DNA of 64,000 nucleotides from Ralstonia sp. UBA689 (lineage in GTDB: Bacteria; Pseudomonadota; Gammaproteobacteria; Burkholderiales; Burkholderiaceae). Location: contig NZ_DBMV01000001.1 in NCBI RefSeq assembly GCF_002298975.1, forward strand, positions 248,001 through 312,000, read 5' to 3'. Below the pieces are notes generated by a model. It was given only the letters and a program-made list of their open reading frames with translations, did no database searches and was not told the DNA's origin. Below, piece by piece: positions 36,076-43,710 of this stretch. A program made the position numbers and the translations under genes. How positions within the stretch are numbered: position 1 is the stretch's first letter; every line of letters begins with the position of its first letter.

Positions 36076-36288
36076 ATGAACACTCGCATCATCGGCACCA
36101 TCAAAGCTTGGAACAGCGAAAAGGGCTTCGGCTTCATCACCCCGTTCAGCGGGGGTTAGGATGTCTTCGTTCATATCTCGGATTACCCGAAGCATGGCGG
36201 TCAGCCGAAGATTGGTGAACCGCTGACGCTCCTCACCATGATCGACAAGGACGGCAGGAAGAAGGCGACCCTATCTACGCCGGCATGA
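36076..36288 (+). pseudogene. cold-shock domain protein with internal amber codon
   Basis: From ATG 36076 the frame reads TRIIGTIKAWNSEKGFGFI, the RNP1 region of cold-shock proteins, then TAG at 36157-36159 where a Glu codon is expected before DVFVHISDYPK (RNP2). It then continues in frame to a stop at 36286. The rest is intact (71 codons including both stops), so a single G-to-T change would explain the loss. A restart within the second half is not supported. Confidence 0.8.
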
Positions 36289-36482
36289 CACAGGCCGAGC
36301 TGATGGAAGTCGCGCCGCTGCTAGGCAAGCAGTTCATGGGTGGCAAGGGCGAAGGGCATTTCTACTATGCTCACGTGGTTATGCAAAAGCGCGCGCCGTT
36401 ACAAGCGCGGCGCTCGGAAGAAGCCGGCCTTGCGAGCGCCGCTGTCGTTGATGTACGTTGCCGAACATGGCCGCCGATGTAA
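36285..36482 (+). CDS. uncertain short ORF (65 residues)
   Basis: ATG 36285 overlaps the stop of the broken cold-shock gene. The product starts TQAELMEVAPLLGKQFMG and later becomes Arg/Ala-rich. No ribosome site or family is evident; it may be a decayed gene, possibly frameshifted near 36370. The stretch 36483-36559 shows nothing recognisable. Confidence 0.2.
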   Translation: MTQAELMEVAPLLGKQFMGGKGEGHFYYAHVVMQKRAPLQARRSEEAGLASAAVVDVRCRTWPPM

Positions 36483-36559
36483 CGGCGCGCGTAGCGTGGC
36501 ACTAATTTGCGTGCGGATTGGCGCAGCGGGATCGGATCGCTCTTAGGCTTTACCCGGCT

Positions 36560-36769
36560 ATGCGTTCAACTGACATGGCGCGCAAGCGAAAGGCGCTACG
36601 GGAGGTACTGTATCGGCTCAGTGTTCTGCACGATGAGCAGACGCTGACACGAGGGTTTCAGGTTACGGCCCGCAGCACGAAGACGGACAATCTGGCGGAT
36701 GCGGCCAGAGCGGCGCTGGTGTTGCCGGTAACGGGAAAGTGGGGTGCTGAGCGCGGTAGATTAGTATAA
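36560..36769 (+). CDS. uncertain small basic protein (69 residues)
   Basis: From ATG 36560 the frame encodes a basic, amphipathic protein beginning RSTDMARKRKALREVLYRL. There is no clear ribosome site, and the open frame could start as early as 36518. No family recognised. Confidence 0.25.
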   Translation: MRSTDMARKRKALREVLYRLSVLHDEQTLTRGFQVTARSTKTDNLADAARAALVLPVTGKWGAERGRLV

Positions 36770-36796
36770 AGGGCGGCAATTTAACTAAGGCGGGGT

Positions 36797-37465
36797 ATGG
36801 GCGAGGCAAAGAGAAGAAAATCCAGCGAGCCGAACTACGGGCTGATCCCGAAGGGCGTTGTTTCTGCCGATCTGATTCAAGTCAACTCATCAAACGAGAA
36901 GTTCCTATATTTGACGCAGGTGGATTGGGCTGATGCATGGATTAGAGGTGGGGAGGTTCCAATAAGCTTGGCTAGCTCTTACCTCAGCGGAACGCGATCC
37001 GGAATCTTTACACCAGACGAGAATACAATTCACAGATCGCCGGTTGATCTGCGCTCGCTCCGCCCCGCATTTCATCTTGAGAATGTTAGGAATATCTCAA
37101 TAGTGAATAGCAGCATCAACGGCGTTCCCATTCCAAATATTATTAACGCCGACTACTACGTTGAAGACGGTCTCATTCTTTCATTCTGCAACGATTTTTC
37201 TGCTGAAATTGCAAGGAGGATGGGCAAGCGGGCGTGTGTAAAAATTCTGAACATCGCTGATCTAAAGGCCAATCTAGATCACCAAATTGGGCTAAACGGC
37301 ACAATGGCGAATTGTGGGTACACGCACGACCATCAAAGGAATCATTTCCTCAAGTCCGTTAATGATGCGTGGCAGAAGGAGTACAGACTCTTTTGGTCGG
37401 GTAACGAGCGGCGAACCGTAACGATTCCTCCCAATACCGCCGCGCTGGTAGCCACCTTCCAATAG
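36797..37465 (+). CDS. orphan hypothetical protein (222 residues)
   Basis: ATG 36797 follows AAGGCGGGG. The product opens GEAKRRKSSEPNYGLIP, a basic start seen in several unrelated small accessory proteins. It then contains a mixed alpha/beta body with no recognised domain, signal or membrane segment; ENVRNISIVNSSINGVPIPN is a hydrophobic-polar repeat-like stretch. The base composition is clearly more AT-rich than its neighbours (AAT, ATT, AGG and AGA codons are common), which suggests recent horizontal acquisition. No functional call is offered. Confidence 0.65.
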   Translation: MGEAKRRKSSEPNYGLIPKGVVSADLIQVNSSNEKFLYLTQVDWADAWIRGGEVPISLASSYLSGTRSGIFTPDENTIHRSPVDLRSLRPAFHLENVRNISIVNSSINGVPIPNIINADYYVEDGLILSFCNDFSAEIARRMGKRACVKILNIADLKANLDHQIGLNGTMANCGYTHDHQRNHFLKSVNDAWQKEYRLFWSGNERRTVTIPPNTAALVATFQ

Positions 37466-37674
37466 CGCGAAGCCTTGAGCATGCGCGGCCAGCCATACGG
37501 GCGGCTTCGGGATGTGCGGCGCAACTCGGAACGGGCTAACCGCTGTTGCTCCGATCAGTCGCCCATGTGGCATCCCATCGCCCGTGCCGTACTCACGTAA
37601 GAACGTCACCTCTGAAAGATTGACGGTGCTGGGCTATTTCCACGAGCCTATAAGAATGGTGGATACATATTAAA

Positions 37675-37714
37675 TGTCAGTCATTTATTGTAATAACTGA
37701 CAAAGAATTAATTC
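37675..37714. promoter_or_regulatory. inverted repeats upstream of the HTH pair
   Basis: TGTCAGT (37675-37681) and ACTGACA (37696-37702) form a dyad with a 14-base AT-rich centre, followed by the palindrome GAATTAATTC (37705-37714). The region lies 45-84 bases before the first HTH gene and is a plausible operator/promoter. Nothing else is recognised in 37466-37758. Confidence 0.45.
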
Positions 37715-37758
37715 ATGCGCCTTGGTTTAAGATCGGTTGCTTCTTAGTCGAGGCACGA

Positions 37759-38034
37759 ATGACTTTAGATATTCTCACCGCTGCACAGGTAGCAGACGCC
37801 CTCGGGTGCGACCCTGACCGTGTAAGCGCGCTGGCCTCGTCGGGCCATCTACCCGCCGTCAAATACGGGAGGTCGTGGCGATTCCCTGCTGCGGCCCTCA
37901 AGCAGTACCTAGAACAGAAGGCCCTAGATAACCTGGGGCGCAGCCGCACCGCCCCTATGCCGGAAGTGCGCCCACCCAAGAGCCGCCGCAAACCGCCCTT
38001 GGACTTTACGCAGCTAGTGCGGGTCGAGGCGTAG
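37759..38034 (+). CDS. excisionase-like HTH_17 DNA-binding protein A
   Basis: A 91-residue protein. Residues 4-55 form a MerR/excisionase-type helix-turn-helix: LTAAQVADALGCDPDRVSAL, then HLPAVKYGRSWRFPAAALKQYL. The C-terminal tail is Pro/Arg-rich. It is a paralogue of the next gene, 47 bases downstream. Such domains occur in excisionases and in plasmid or phage regulators; with no integrase nearby, the role is unclear. Confidence 0.72.
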   Translation: MTLDILTAAQVADALGCDPDRVSALASSGHLPAVKYGRSWRFPAAALKQYLEQKALDNLGRSRTAPMPEVRPPKSRRKPPLDFTQLVRVEA

Positions 38035-38081
38035 CGCCGCCATCGCAGAACAGTTGATACAAGTAGCAAGGGGAGGTTGGC

Positions 38082-38408
38082 ATGCTGCTAGACCTACTAA
38101 CCTCGGAGCAGGTAGCCGAGGCATTGGGATGCGAGGCGGCGCACGTTAATACGATGGCCGCTACTCACAAGTTGCCCGGCGTGAAGCTGGGGCGCTCCTG
38201 GCGATTCCCCGTGTCCGCCCTTATGCGGTTCCTTGACGAGCAGGCTACAGCGAATCTAACGCCGCCTGCTCCGGCTCCTTCCTTCGTACCTATCACGAAG
38301 CCCCGGCGCGGCAAGCCCCTCCCGGACTTATTGCAAGCAATGCGTGACGCAGGTATGTCCTCAGAAGAACAACTAAAGCTGATCTTCGAAGCAGCGCGGA
38401 AGACGTGA
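38082..38408 (+). CDS. excisionase-like HTH_17 DNA-binding protein B
   Basis: A 108-residue paralogue of the preceding protein. LTSEQVAEALGCEAAHVNTM then KLPGVKLGRSWRFPVSALMRFL is the HTH unit; the Pro-rich linker and a C-terminal helix (DLLQAMRDAGMSSEEQLKLI) are extra. GGGGAGG lies before the ATG. The pair probably arose by tandem duplication and is translated together. Confidence 0.7.
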   Translation: MLLDLLTSEQVAEALGCEAAHVNTMAATHKLPGVKLGRSWRFPVSALMRFLDEQATANLTPPAPAPSFVPITKPRRGKPLPDLLQAMRDAGMSSEEQLKLIFEAARKT

Positions 38409-38425
38409 GGACGGGCAGGCCGTCC
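38409..38425 (+). terminator. hairpin after the HTH pair
   Basis: GGACGG (38409-38414) and CCGTCC (38420-38425) directly after the stop codon, with no T-run. A 10-base repeat GGTGCAATTC follows at 38440-38449 and 38517-38526. Confidence 0.3.
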
Positions 38426-38592
38426 CGAGATAGAGCGTCGGTGCAATTCGCTCGGGTGGTCCGTGCCGCAGATCGGCTCCGGGCCTAGTTTTGCGGTGGT
38501 TTCCTTGGTGCAATTCTGGCACACTGCGCGGGCAGTTTTCCACAAATCGCCCGATGCGGCGACTCTCTAAGTACCTGATTCGCAAAGGATTT

Positions 38593-38669
38593 TGGCCTGC
38601 CCAGAGGGATTCGAACCCCCGACCGTCGGCTTAGAAGGCCGATGCTCTATCCAACTGAGCTATGGGCAG
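38593..38669 (-). tRNA. tRNA-Arg (UCU)
   Basis: A 77-base gene with encoded CCA. The acceptor CTGCCCA (38669-38663) pairs with TGGGCAG (38603-38597); the discriminator is G. The anticodon is TCT in loop CTTCTAA, and the T arm has GGTTCGAATCC. Its 3' half faces the accessory segment at lower coordinates, a common integrase target site. Confidence 0.97.
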
Positions 38670-38764
38670 ATGCGCGGACTGGACTGCCCAGGCAGTTGAT
38701 TGGCGCGCAGCCTCGGGATGCCTGGGAGGCCGCGATTCTATCAGATGGACGTATCACGGCAGAG

Positions 38765-38965
38765 CTAATGCTGGGGCGGAATTTCTGGCGGTAACTCGCC
38801 GGGCGGCAACTCGATCGGCGGCGTGAGGGGCTCCGGGTCGTGGATGGGGTCGTGGTCCGGCTCGCCCGGGGGTGGCATTTCTGGTGGTGGATGCGGCGGC
38901 GATTCAGGCGGGGTCGGCGGCGTGATGTGCGCGCGCCAGAGTGGGGCAAGCAGGGCGGAATACAT
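38765..38965 (-). CDS. small proline-rich protein (66 residues)
   Basis: ATG 38965 has GGAG 6 bases upstream, which decides the start over 39037. The protein opens MYSALLAPLWRAHI and then is a Pro/Glu/His-rich low-complexity chain (PPTPPESPPHPPPEMPPPG type). No domain is recognised and it is predicted disordered, perhaps with a hydrophobic N-terminal anchor. Confidence 0.5.
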   Translation of the reverse strand: MYSALLAPLWRAHITPPTPPESPPHPPPEMPPPGEPDHDPIHDPEPLTPPIELPPGELPPEIPPQH

Positions 38966-39070
38966 GGACGGCTCCGGGAAGTATCGACGATGTGACCAAG
39001 GGTTTGCCCTGATCCAACCTGCAAGCGTCGTTCCCACGCATCATCCAAACGGTGATGACCGAAATTCATA

Positions 39071-39092
39071 CCCCCCATTGGGGGGATTTTTT
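39071..39092 (+). terminator. orphan intrinsic terminator
   Basis: CCCCCC (39071-39076), ATT, GGGGGG (39080-39085), then A and six T. No plus-strand gene is upstream within 370 bases; it could end a small RNA or act in the leader of the ORF at 39349. Apart from a 21-codon frame at 39130-39195, the stretch 38966-39348 holds nothing else recognised. Confidence 0.5.
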
Positions 39093-39348
39093 GATACATT
39101 CCGTGGCGTCGGGTAGTGCCATAACAACAATGTTTTCACTCGAAATTCTGCGCAACGACGCAGAACGCGGTGCCTACGCACGCCAAAGGGCGTGACGGAT
39201 GCCTTTTCGGTTCCGACCAGACGGGAAATCAGGGGAGTCTTGTTTGGCAGCCATGGAGCGACCCATTGCGCTGCTGTCGCAGTTGTTTTCTGCCGGCATC
39301 AGGGGGCCAGGCAGAAGCGCCAGCCATGGGGCAGGGAGAGAATCAGAA

Positions 39349-39552
39349 ATGAGTACGCGTCACGCACGACGCCCGGCAGGGGCGTCCCGAAGCAACTATG
39401 TCCGCAATGCCCAGAGCGGGCGGATCGGTGACCGTTCCAACGCCGCAGATCACCGCCTGCCGCCCAGTGGCGTGCCGCGCCTGCTGCTGTGGCTGCTGGC
39501 CGCGACCATCGCCTTTGCGGCGGTGAACTACATCCTGCGGTATTTCGGCTGA
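39349..39552 (+). CDS. small membrane-anchored protein (67 residues)
   Basis: ATG 39349 follows GGGAGAG. The first 40 residues are basic and polar (STRHARRPAGAS), the last 26 form one hydrophobic helix (PRLLLWLLAATIAFAAVNYI) with a short tail. The frame is open back to 39199, but the ribosome site supports the inner start. No function known. It is convergent with the FAD-oxidase gene. Confidence 0.5.
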   Translation: MSTRHARRPAGASRSNYVRNAQSGRIGDRSNAADHRLPPSGVPRLLLWLLAATIAFAAVNYILRYFG

Positions 39553-39564
39553 CGCCGCGGCGCT

Positions 39565-41376
39565 CTACAGCACCTTTCCCGGATTCATCAGGCCGCGCGG
39601 GTCCAGCGCCTGCTTGATCGCGCGCATGGCGGCCATTTCCACCGGGCTCTTATAGCGCGCGTTGTCCTCGCGCTTGAGTTGGCCGATGCCGTGCTCCGCC
39701 GAGATCGAGCCGCCGTGCGCGTGCACACTGTCGTGCACGATGCGGTTGATGCCGTCCTGGTTGGCCAGGAAGGCCTCGTGTTCATGGCCTTCCGGCGGCG
39801 ACACGTTGTAGTGCAGGTTGCCGTCGCCAAGGTGGCCGAAGGTCACCATGCGGATGTCGGGATAGGCGGCGGCCAGCGCGCGGTCGGTCACGTCGATAAA
39901 GTCGGCGATGCGCGAGATGGGCACGGCGATGTCGTGTTTGATGTTCTTGCCTTCGTCGGCCTGCGCCAGCGGGATGTGCTCGCGCAGGTTCCAGAAATCG
40001 CGCGACTGGGCCACCGACTCGGCCACTGCCGCATCGTCGATCACGCCGCGTGCGAGCGCATCTTCCATCATCGCGTCGAACAGCGCGCGGGCGTGTTCTT
40101 CGCTCTCCAGGTCGGACAGCTCCAGCAATACGTATTGCGGATGCACTTGCGTAAACGGCACGCGCAACTGCGGATAGTGCTTGCGCACCAGCTCCAGGCA
40201 GAACGCCGACATCAGCTCGAACCCCGTCAGCAGCGTCCCCGCATGGCTTTGCGCGAGCGAGAGGAACTCCAGCGCCTTGCGTGGCGATGGTAATGCCGCC
40301 AATGCCGTCACCTTGGCGCGCGGCTGCGGATACAGCTTCAGCATCGCCCCGGTGATGATGCCGAGCGTGCCTTCCGCGCCGATCAGCAGGTCGCGCAGGT
40401 CGTAGCCGGTGTTGTCCTTGCGCAGGCCGCGCAGGCCGTTCCACAGCTCGCCGTTGGGCAGCACGGCTTCGAGCCCCAGGCACAGTTCTCGCGCGTTGCC
40501 GTAGCGCAGGACGGCGGTGCCGCCCGCGTTGGTTGCGAGGTTGCCGCCAATGGAGCAACTGCCTTCGGCGGCCAAGCTGAGCGGAAAGAGGCGGTCGGCC
40601 TCTGCCGCAGCCCGCTGCACGTTGGCGAGAATGCAGCCGGCATCCACGGTAATGGTGTTGTTGATGGGGTCGACCGCACGCACGCGCTGCATGCGCTGCA
40701 GCGAGATCACGACCGCGCTGCCCTCCATGTCGGGCGTGGCGCCGCCGCACAGGCCGGTGTTGCCGCCTTGCGGGACCATCGGCACCGCATGCTCGTTGCA
40801 CAGCCGCACCAGCGCTGCCACCTGCGAAGCATCGGCCGGGCGCAGCACTGCGCGAGCGCGGCCGGTGAAGCGCTTGCGCCAGTCGGTCAGATAGGGCGTC
40901 TGGTCTTCAGGCGCAGTCAGTACGTGCGCAGCACCAATGGCATCAACGCAGGCTTGCAGGAACGCATCTTGGGTCATGGCGGGTCCGGGGTTCTGTTTGG
41001 CACGTGCCTTGGCCGCACGCTTGAACGGACGCAGATAGAAGATCGTCGCGAAGAAGAACACGACGCTCAGCACCACCTCGACCCAGGCGAGCGATCGCGA
41101 CAGGCCCGCATCTGACGTCGCCCGCACGATGCCTTCGGTAAAGAACAGCAGGATGAACATCGACGCCCATTGCATCGTGTAGCGGTTCCTGCGCAGCACG
41201 CCCGGCAGCGGCCACGCCAGCAGCAGCGCCTTGAGCGCGAGCCATGAGCCGCCCGGTCGCACTGGCGCCAGCCATAGCTCCCATGTCGCGCACAGCATGA
41301 TCAGCGCGATCAGGCTGGCGGCACTCAGCAGATGCAGCGCGCGCGATTCAACGGCAGGAGTTTCGGCAGCGGTCAT
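39565..41376 (-). CDS. DUF2069 membrane domain fused in frame to FAD-linked (D-lactate/glycolate-type) oxidase
   Basis: One open frame of 603 residues without a stop. The N-terminal ~130 residues are a DUF2069-like membrane module with four hydrophobic segments ending FYLRPFKRAAK. The rest (from Met134, ATG 40977) is a 470-residue FAD-linked oxidase of the GlcD/D-lactate dehydrogenase type, with the FAD-binding PQGGNTGLCGGATPD and GSCSIGGNLATNAGG, and the C-terminal FGHLGDGNLHYNVSPPEGHE and SAEHGIGQLKR motifs. Normally these are two genes. The linker KARAKQNPGPAMTQD would be where the DUF2069 stop is expected. Internal initiation at 40977 is possible. The ATG 41376 overlaps the wrbA stop. Confidence 0.8.
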   Translation of the reverse strand: MTAAETPAVESRALHLLSAASLIALIMLCATWELWLAPVRPGGSWLALKALLLAWPLPGVLRRNRYTMQWASMFILLFFTEGIVRATSDAGLSRSLAWVEVVLSVVFFFATIFYLRPFKRAAKARAKQNPGPAMTQDAFLQACVDAIGAAHVLTAPEDQTPYLTDWRKRFTGRARAVLRPADASQVAALVRLCNEHAVPMVPQGGNTGLCGGATPDMEGSAVVISLQRMQRVRAVDPINNTITVDAGCILANVQRAAAEADRLFPLSLAAEGSCSIGGNLATNAGGTAVLRYGNARELCLGLEAVLPNGELWNGLRGLRKDNTGYDLRDLLIGAEGTLGIITGAMLKLYPQPRAKVTALAALPSPRKALEFLSLAQSHAGTLLTGFELMSAFCLELVRKHYPQLRVPFTQVHPQYVLLELSDLESEEHARALFDAMMEDALARGVIDDAAVAESVAQSRDFWNLREHIPLAQADEGKNIKHDIAVPISRIADFIDVTDRALAAAYPDIRMVTFGHLGDGNLHYNVSPPEGHEHEAFLANQDGINRIVHDSVHAHGGSISAEHGIGQLKREDNARYKSPVEMAAMRAIKQALDPRGLMNPGKVL

Positions 41377-41966
41377 GCGGCAAGCTTGAGAGCAGTTTGC
41401 GCAAGGCGCCGGCCCATCGCGGTGGCAAGCGTGCGCTCGGCCGTGGTGAGCGGCGCGGTGTCGCCACGATGCGCCACGTGCGACGGGCCATATGGCGTGC
41501 CGCCGGCTTCGGTGGAGAGCAGCTCGCTTTGCTGATACGGCAGGCCAAGCACAACCATGCCATGGTGCAGCAGCGGCAGCATCATTGAGAGCAGCGTGGT
41601 TTCCTGCCCGCCATGCATGCTGCCTGTGGAGGTGAAGACGCAGGCGGGCTTGCCGGCCAGCGCGCCCGCCAGCCATTGCGGCGTGGTGCCGTCCAGGAAG
41701 TACTTGAGCGGAGCGGCCATGTTGCCGAAGCGCGTGGGCGAGCCCAGTGCCAGGCCGACGCATTCTTCCAGGTCGCGCACTTCCACGTAGGGCGGGCCGC
41801 CATCGGGCACGTCGGGCTGCGTGGCTTCGCAGACGGTGGAGATGGCCGGTACGGTGCGCACGCGCGCCTGGGCGCCATCCACGCTTTCGATGCCTTGTGC
41901 AATGGCTTCGGCCAGCGCGCGTGTGCTGCCGTGACGGCTGTAGTACAGGACCAGGATATCTTTCAT
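41373..41966 (-). CDS. wrbA: NAD(P)H:quinone oxidoreductase WrbA-type flavodoxin
   Basis: A 197-residue flavodoxin-fold protein. YYSRHGSTRALAEAIAQG is the FMN phosphate loop; SPTRFGNMAAPLKYFLD and FTSTGSMHGGQETTL are the WrbA signatures. It reduces quinones by two electrons to limit oxidative stress. ATG 41966 gives the family N-terminus; the frame from 41975 adds three residues. Its stop overlaps the start of the next gene as ATGA, so the two are translationally coupled. Confidence 0.93.
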   Translation of the reverse strand: MKDILVLYYSRHGSTRALAEAIAQGIESVDGAQARVRTVPAISTVCEATQPDVPDGGPPYVEVRDLEECVGLALGSPTRFGNMAAPLKYFLDGTTPQWLAGALAGKPACVFTSTGSMHGGQETTLLSMMLPLLHHGMVVLGLPYQQSELLSTEAGGTPYGPSHVAHRGDTAPLTTAERTLATAMGRRLAQTALKLAA

Positions 41967-42056
41967 AAATAACAATGCGGCCGGACCGGCAATGACGTCG
42001 CGGTATTATAGTTGCGCCCCCATCTCCCGCATTTGCCTTATTCCGCCTCATTCTTC

Positions 42057-43367
42057 ATGCTTTTTGATTCCCGAGTGCTTCGTCAATGGAATGCCGCCAA
42101 GCTGCGTGCGCTGGCGCGTTATGCGCTGCGCCGCGCGGGCGAAGACAGCCTGCCGCAGGTGGCCGGCAGCCTGACGTTCACGACGGTGCTTGCGCTGGTG
42201 CCGATCCTGACGGTGGCCTTCGCGCTGTTCACGGCGTTTCCGATGTTCAAGAGCTTTCGTGCGGACATCGAGAGCTACATGTTCAGCAACCTCGTGCCGG
42301 GCAATATCAGCCGGCCGATCCTCACGTATCTCAATCAGTTTTCGTCCAACGCCAAGGGGCTGACGGCGGCGGGTCTGATCGGCCTGGTCGTCACGTCGGT
42401 CATGACGATGCTCACCGTGGAAAACGCGCTCAACGCCATCTGGCGCGTGCGGCATCGGCGGCCGCTGGCGCAGCGGGTGCTGGTGTTCTGGGCGCTGGTG
42501 ACCTTCGGCCCGGTGTTGATTGGCGCGAGTCTGTCGGTCAGCTCGTATCTGGTGTCGATCTCGGCGGGCTACGTGCACAAGTTGCCGTTCGGATTGGGCG
42601 TGATCGTGGGCGTGGTGCCGATCCTGTTGTCGGCGATTGCGTTTGCGATGCTCTATGTGTTTGTGCCAAACACCAACGTGGCGCGGCGCGATGCGTTCGT
42701 GGCAGGCCTCATCGCTGCGGTGGCGTTCGAAATTGCCAAGCGAGGCTTCGGCTCCTACGTTGCGCATATCCCCACGTACACGGCTGTCTATGGCGCGTTT
42801 GCCGCGCTCCCGATCTTCCTGACGTGGATCTACGTGAGCTGGCTGGTGACGCTGCTGGGCGCGACCATCGCGTCGACGCTGCCGATCATTCGCCAGGGCT
42901 ATTGGCAGCGGCGCACGTTTCCGGGCAGCGAGTTCTTCGATGCGCTGGGTGTTCTGCTGCTGCTGTACCGTGCTCGTGAGCAGGCGCCGCGCACGGTGGC
43001 CGAGCTCGAAATCGGCCGGCGGTTGCAGCTCGAAGCCGATTACCTGGCCGATCTGCTCGCCAAGCTCAAGACGCTGCACCTGGTCGGCAAGCTGCAGCAG
43101 GATCGGAGCGTGGCGCACTGGGCGCTGCTGTGCGACGCGCATACGATGACGCTACGGCCGCTCTATGAAAAGCTTGTGCTGAGCTTGCCACGACTGCCAC
43201 GCACCTCGCTCGCGCGGCATTTGGGCGATACGCACGCGTTGGCAAGCCAACTGCACAACGCGGCGCTCGACTGCACGCTGGAGAGCGTATTCGCTTCCGG
43301 AGAACGCGGCGTGGCCGCCGCTGCGCAGGCTGCAGCCGCGCCGGTGCCGGTAGCGGCCAGGGTCTGA
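42057..43367 (+). CDS. YihY/UPF0761 (BrkB-like) inner membrane protein
   Basis: A 436-residue membrane protein of the YihY/BrkB family. It has about six hydrophobic segments in residues 35-275 and the family features AGSLTFTTVLALVPIL and AVYGAFAALPIFLTWIYVSW. The C-terminal ~150 residues are soluble and include a winged-helix-like part (ELEIGRRLQLEADYLADLL). The function is not established. ATG 42057 is preferred over the open frame from 42012. It is divergent from wrbA and convergent with the next gene. Confidence 0.85.
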   Translation: MLFDSRVLRQWNAAKLRALARYALRRAGEDSLPQVAGSLTFTTVLALVPILTVAFALFTAFPMFKSFRADIESYMFSNLVPGNISRPILTYLNQFSSNAKGLTAAGLIGLVVTSVMTMLTVENALNAIWRVRHRRPLAQRVLVFWALVTFGPVLIGASLSVSSYLVSISAGYVHKLPFGLGVIVGVVPILLSAIAFAMLYVFVPNTNVARRDAFVAGLIAAVAFEIAKRGFGSYVAHIPTYTAVYGAFAALPIFLTWIYVSWLVTLLGATIASTLPIIRQGYWQRRTFPGSEFFDALGVLLLLYRAREQAPRTVAELEIGRRLQLEADYLADLLAKLKTLHLVGKLQQDRSVAHWALLCDAHTMTLRPLYEKLVLSLPRLPRTSLARHLGDTHALASQLHNAALDCTLESVFASGERGVAAAAQAAAAPVPVAARV

Positions 43368-43371
43368 CGGT

Positions 43372-43689
43372 TTAGAACGGGATCTTCCCGGTCCAGATGT
43401 CGCGGTACATCACCCAGTCGCCCATCAGGCTGTAGATGGGGTGGCGGAAAGTGGCGGGCTTGTTCTTCTCGAACCCGAAGTGCCCGACCCACGCAAATGC
43501 GTAGCCGCTGACGGCCGCGCCGAGCAGCCACCACAGGCTGCCGGTGAAGATCAACTGGATCAGGCACACCAGCGCCACCGTCGAGCCTACGAAATGCAGG
43601 CGCCGGCAGGTGCGGTCCTGGTGCTCGCCCAGGTAGTACGGATAGAACTCGGCGAAGCTGTCGAAGGTGCGGGTGTCCGTGGTGGCCAT
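43372..43689 (-). CDS. Mpo1-like (DUF962) membrane protein
   Basis: A 105-residue membrane protein of the Mpo1/DUF962 family, whose yeast member is a dioxygenase acting on 2-hydroxy fatty acids. EFYPYYLGEHQDRTCRRLHFVGS carries conserved His residues, and GHFGFEKNKPATFRHPIYSLMGDW is the family C-terminal motif with further His. Two or three helices are present. Function in bacteria is by homology only. Confidence 0.85.
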   Translation of the reverse strand: MATTDTRTFDSFAEFYPYYLGEHQDRTCRRLHFVGSTVALVCLIQLIFTGSLWWLLGAAVSGYAFAWVGHFGFEKNKPATFRHPIYSLMGDWVMYRDIWTGKIPF

Positions 43690-43710
43690 GATCGTCTCCG
43701 AGGCGGGGCG

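Noticed and set aside
36157..36159. Recoded amber (for example pyrrolysine) in the cold-shock gene
   Set aside because: Betaproteobacteria are not known to carry the machinery, and the expected residue is a Glu; a point mutation is simpler.
38165..38545. Minus-strand frame with CxxC-like cysteines near its start
   Set aside because: It runs antisense through the second HTH gene, has no ribosome site, and the Cys pattern is not a known zinc ribbon.
34422..38669. An intact integrated element bounded by tRNA-Arg
   Set aside because: No integrase, no transposase and no copy of the tRNA 3' end was found in the interval by eye; only a decayed island can be claimed.
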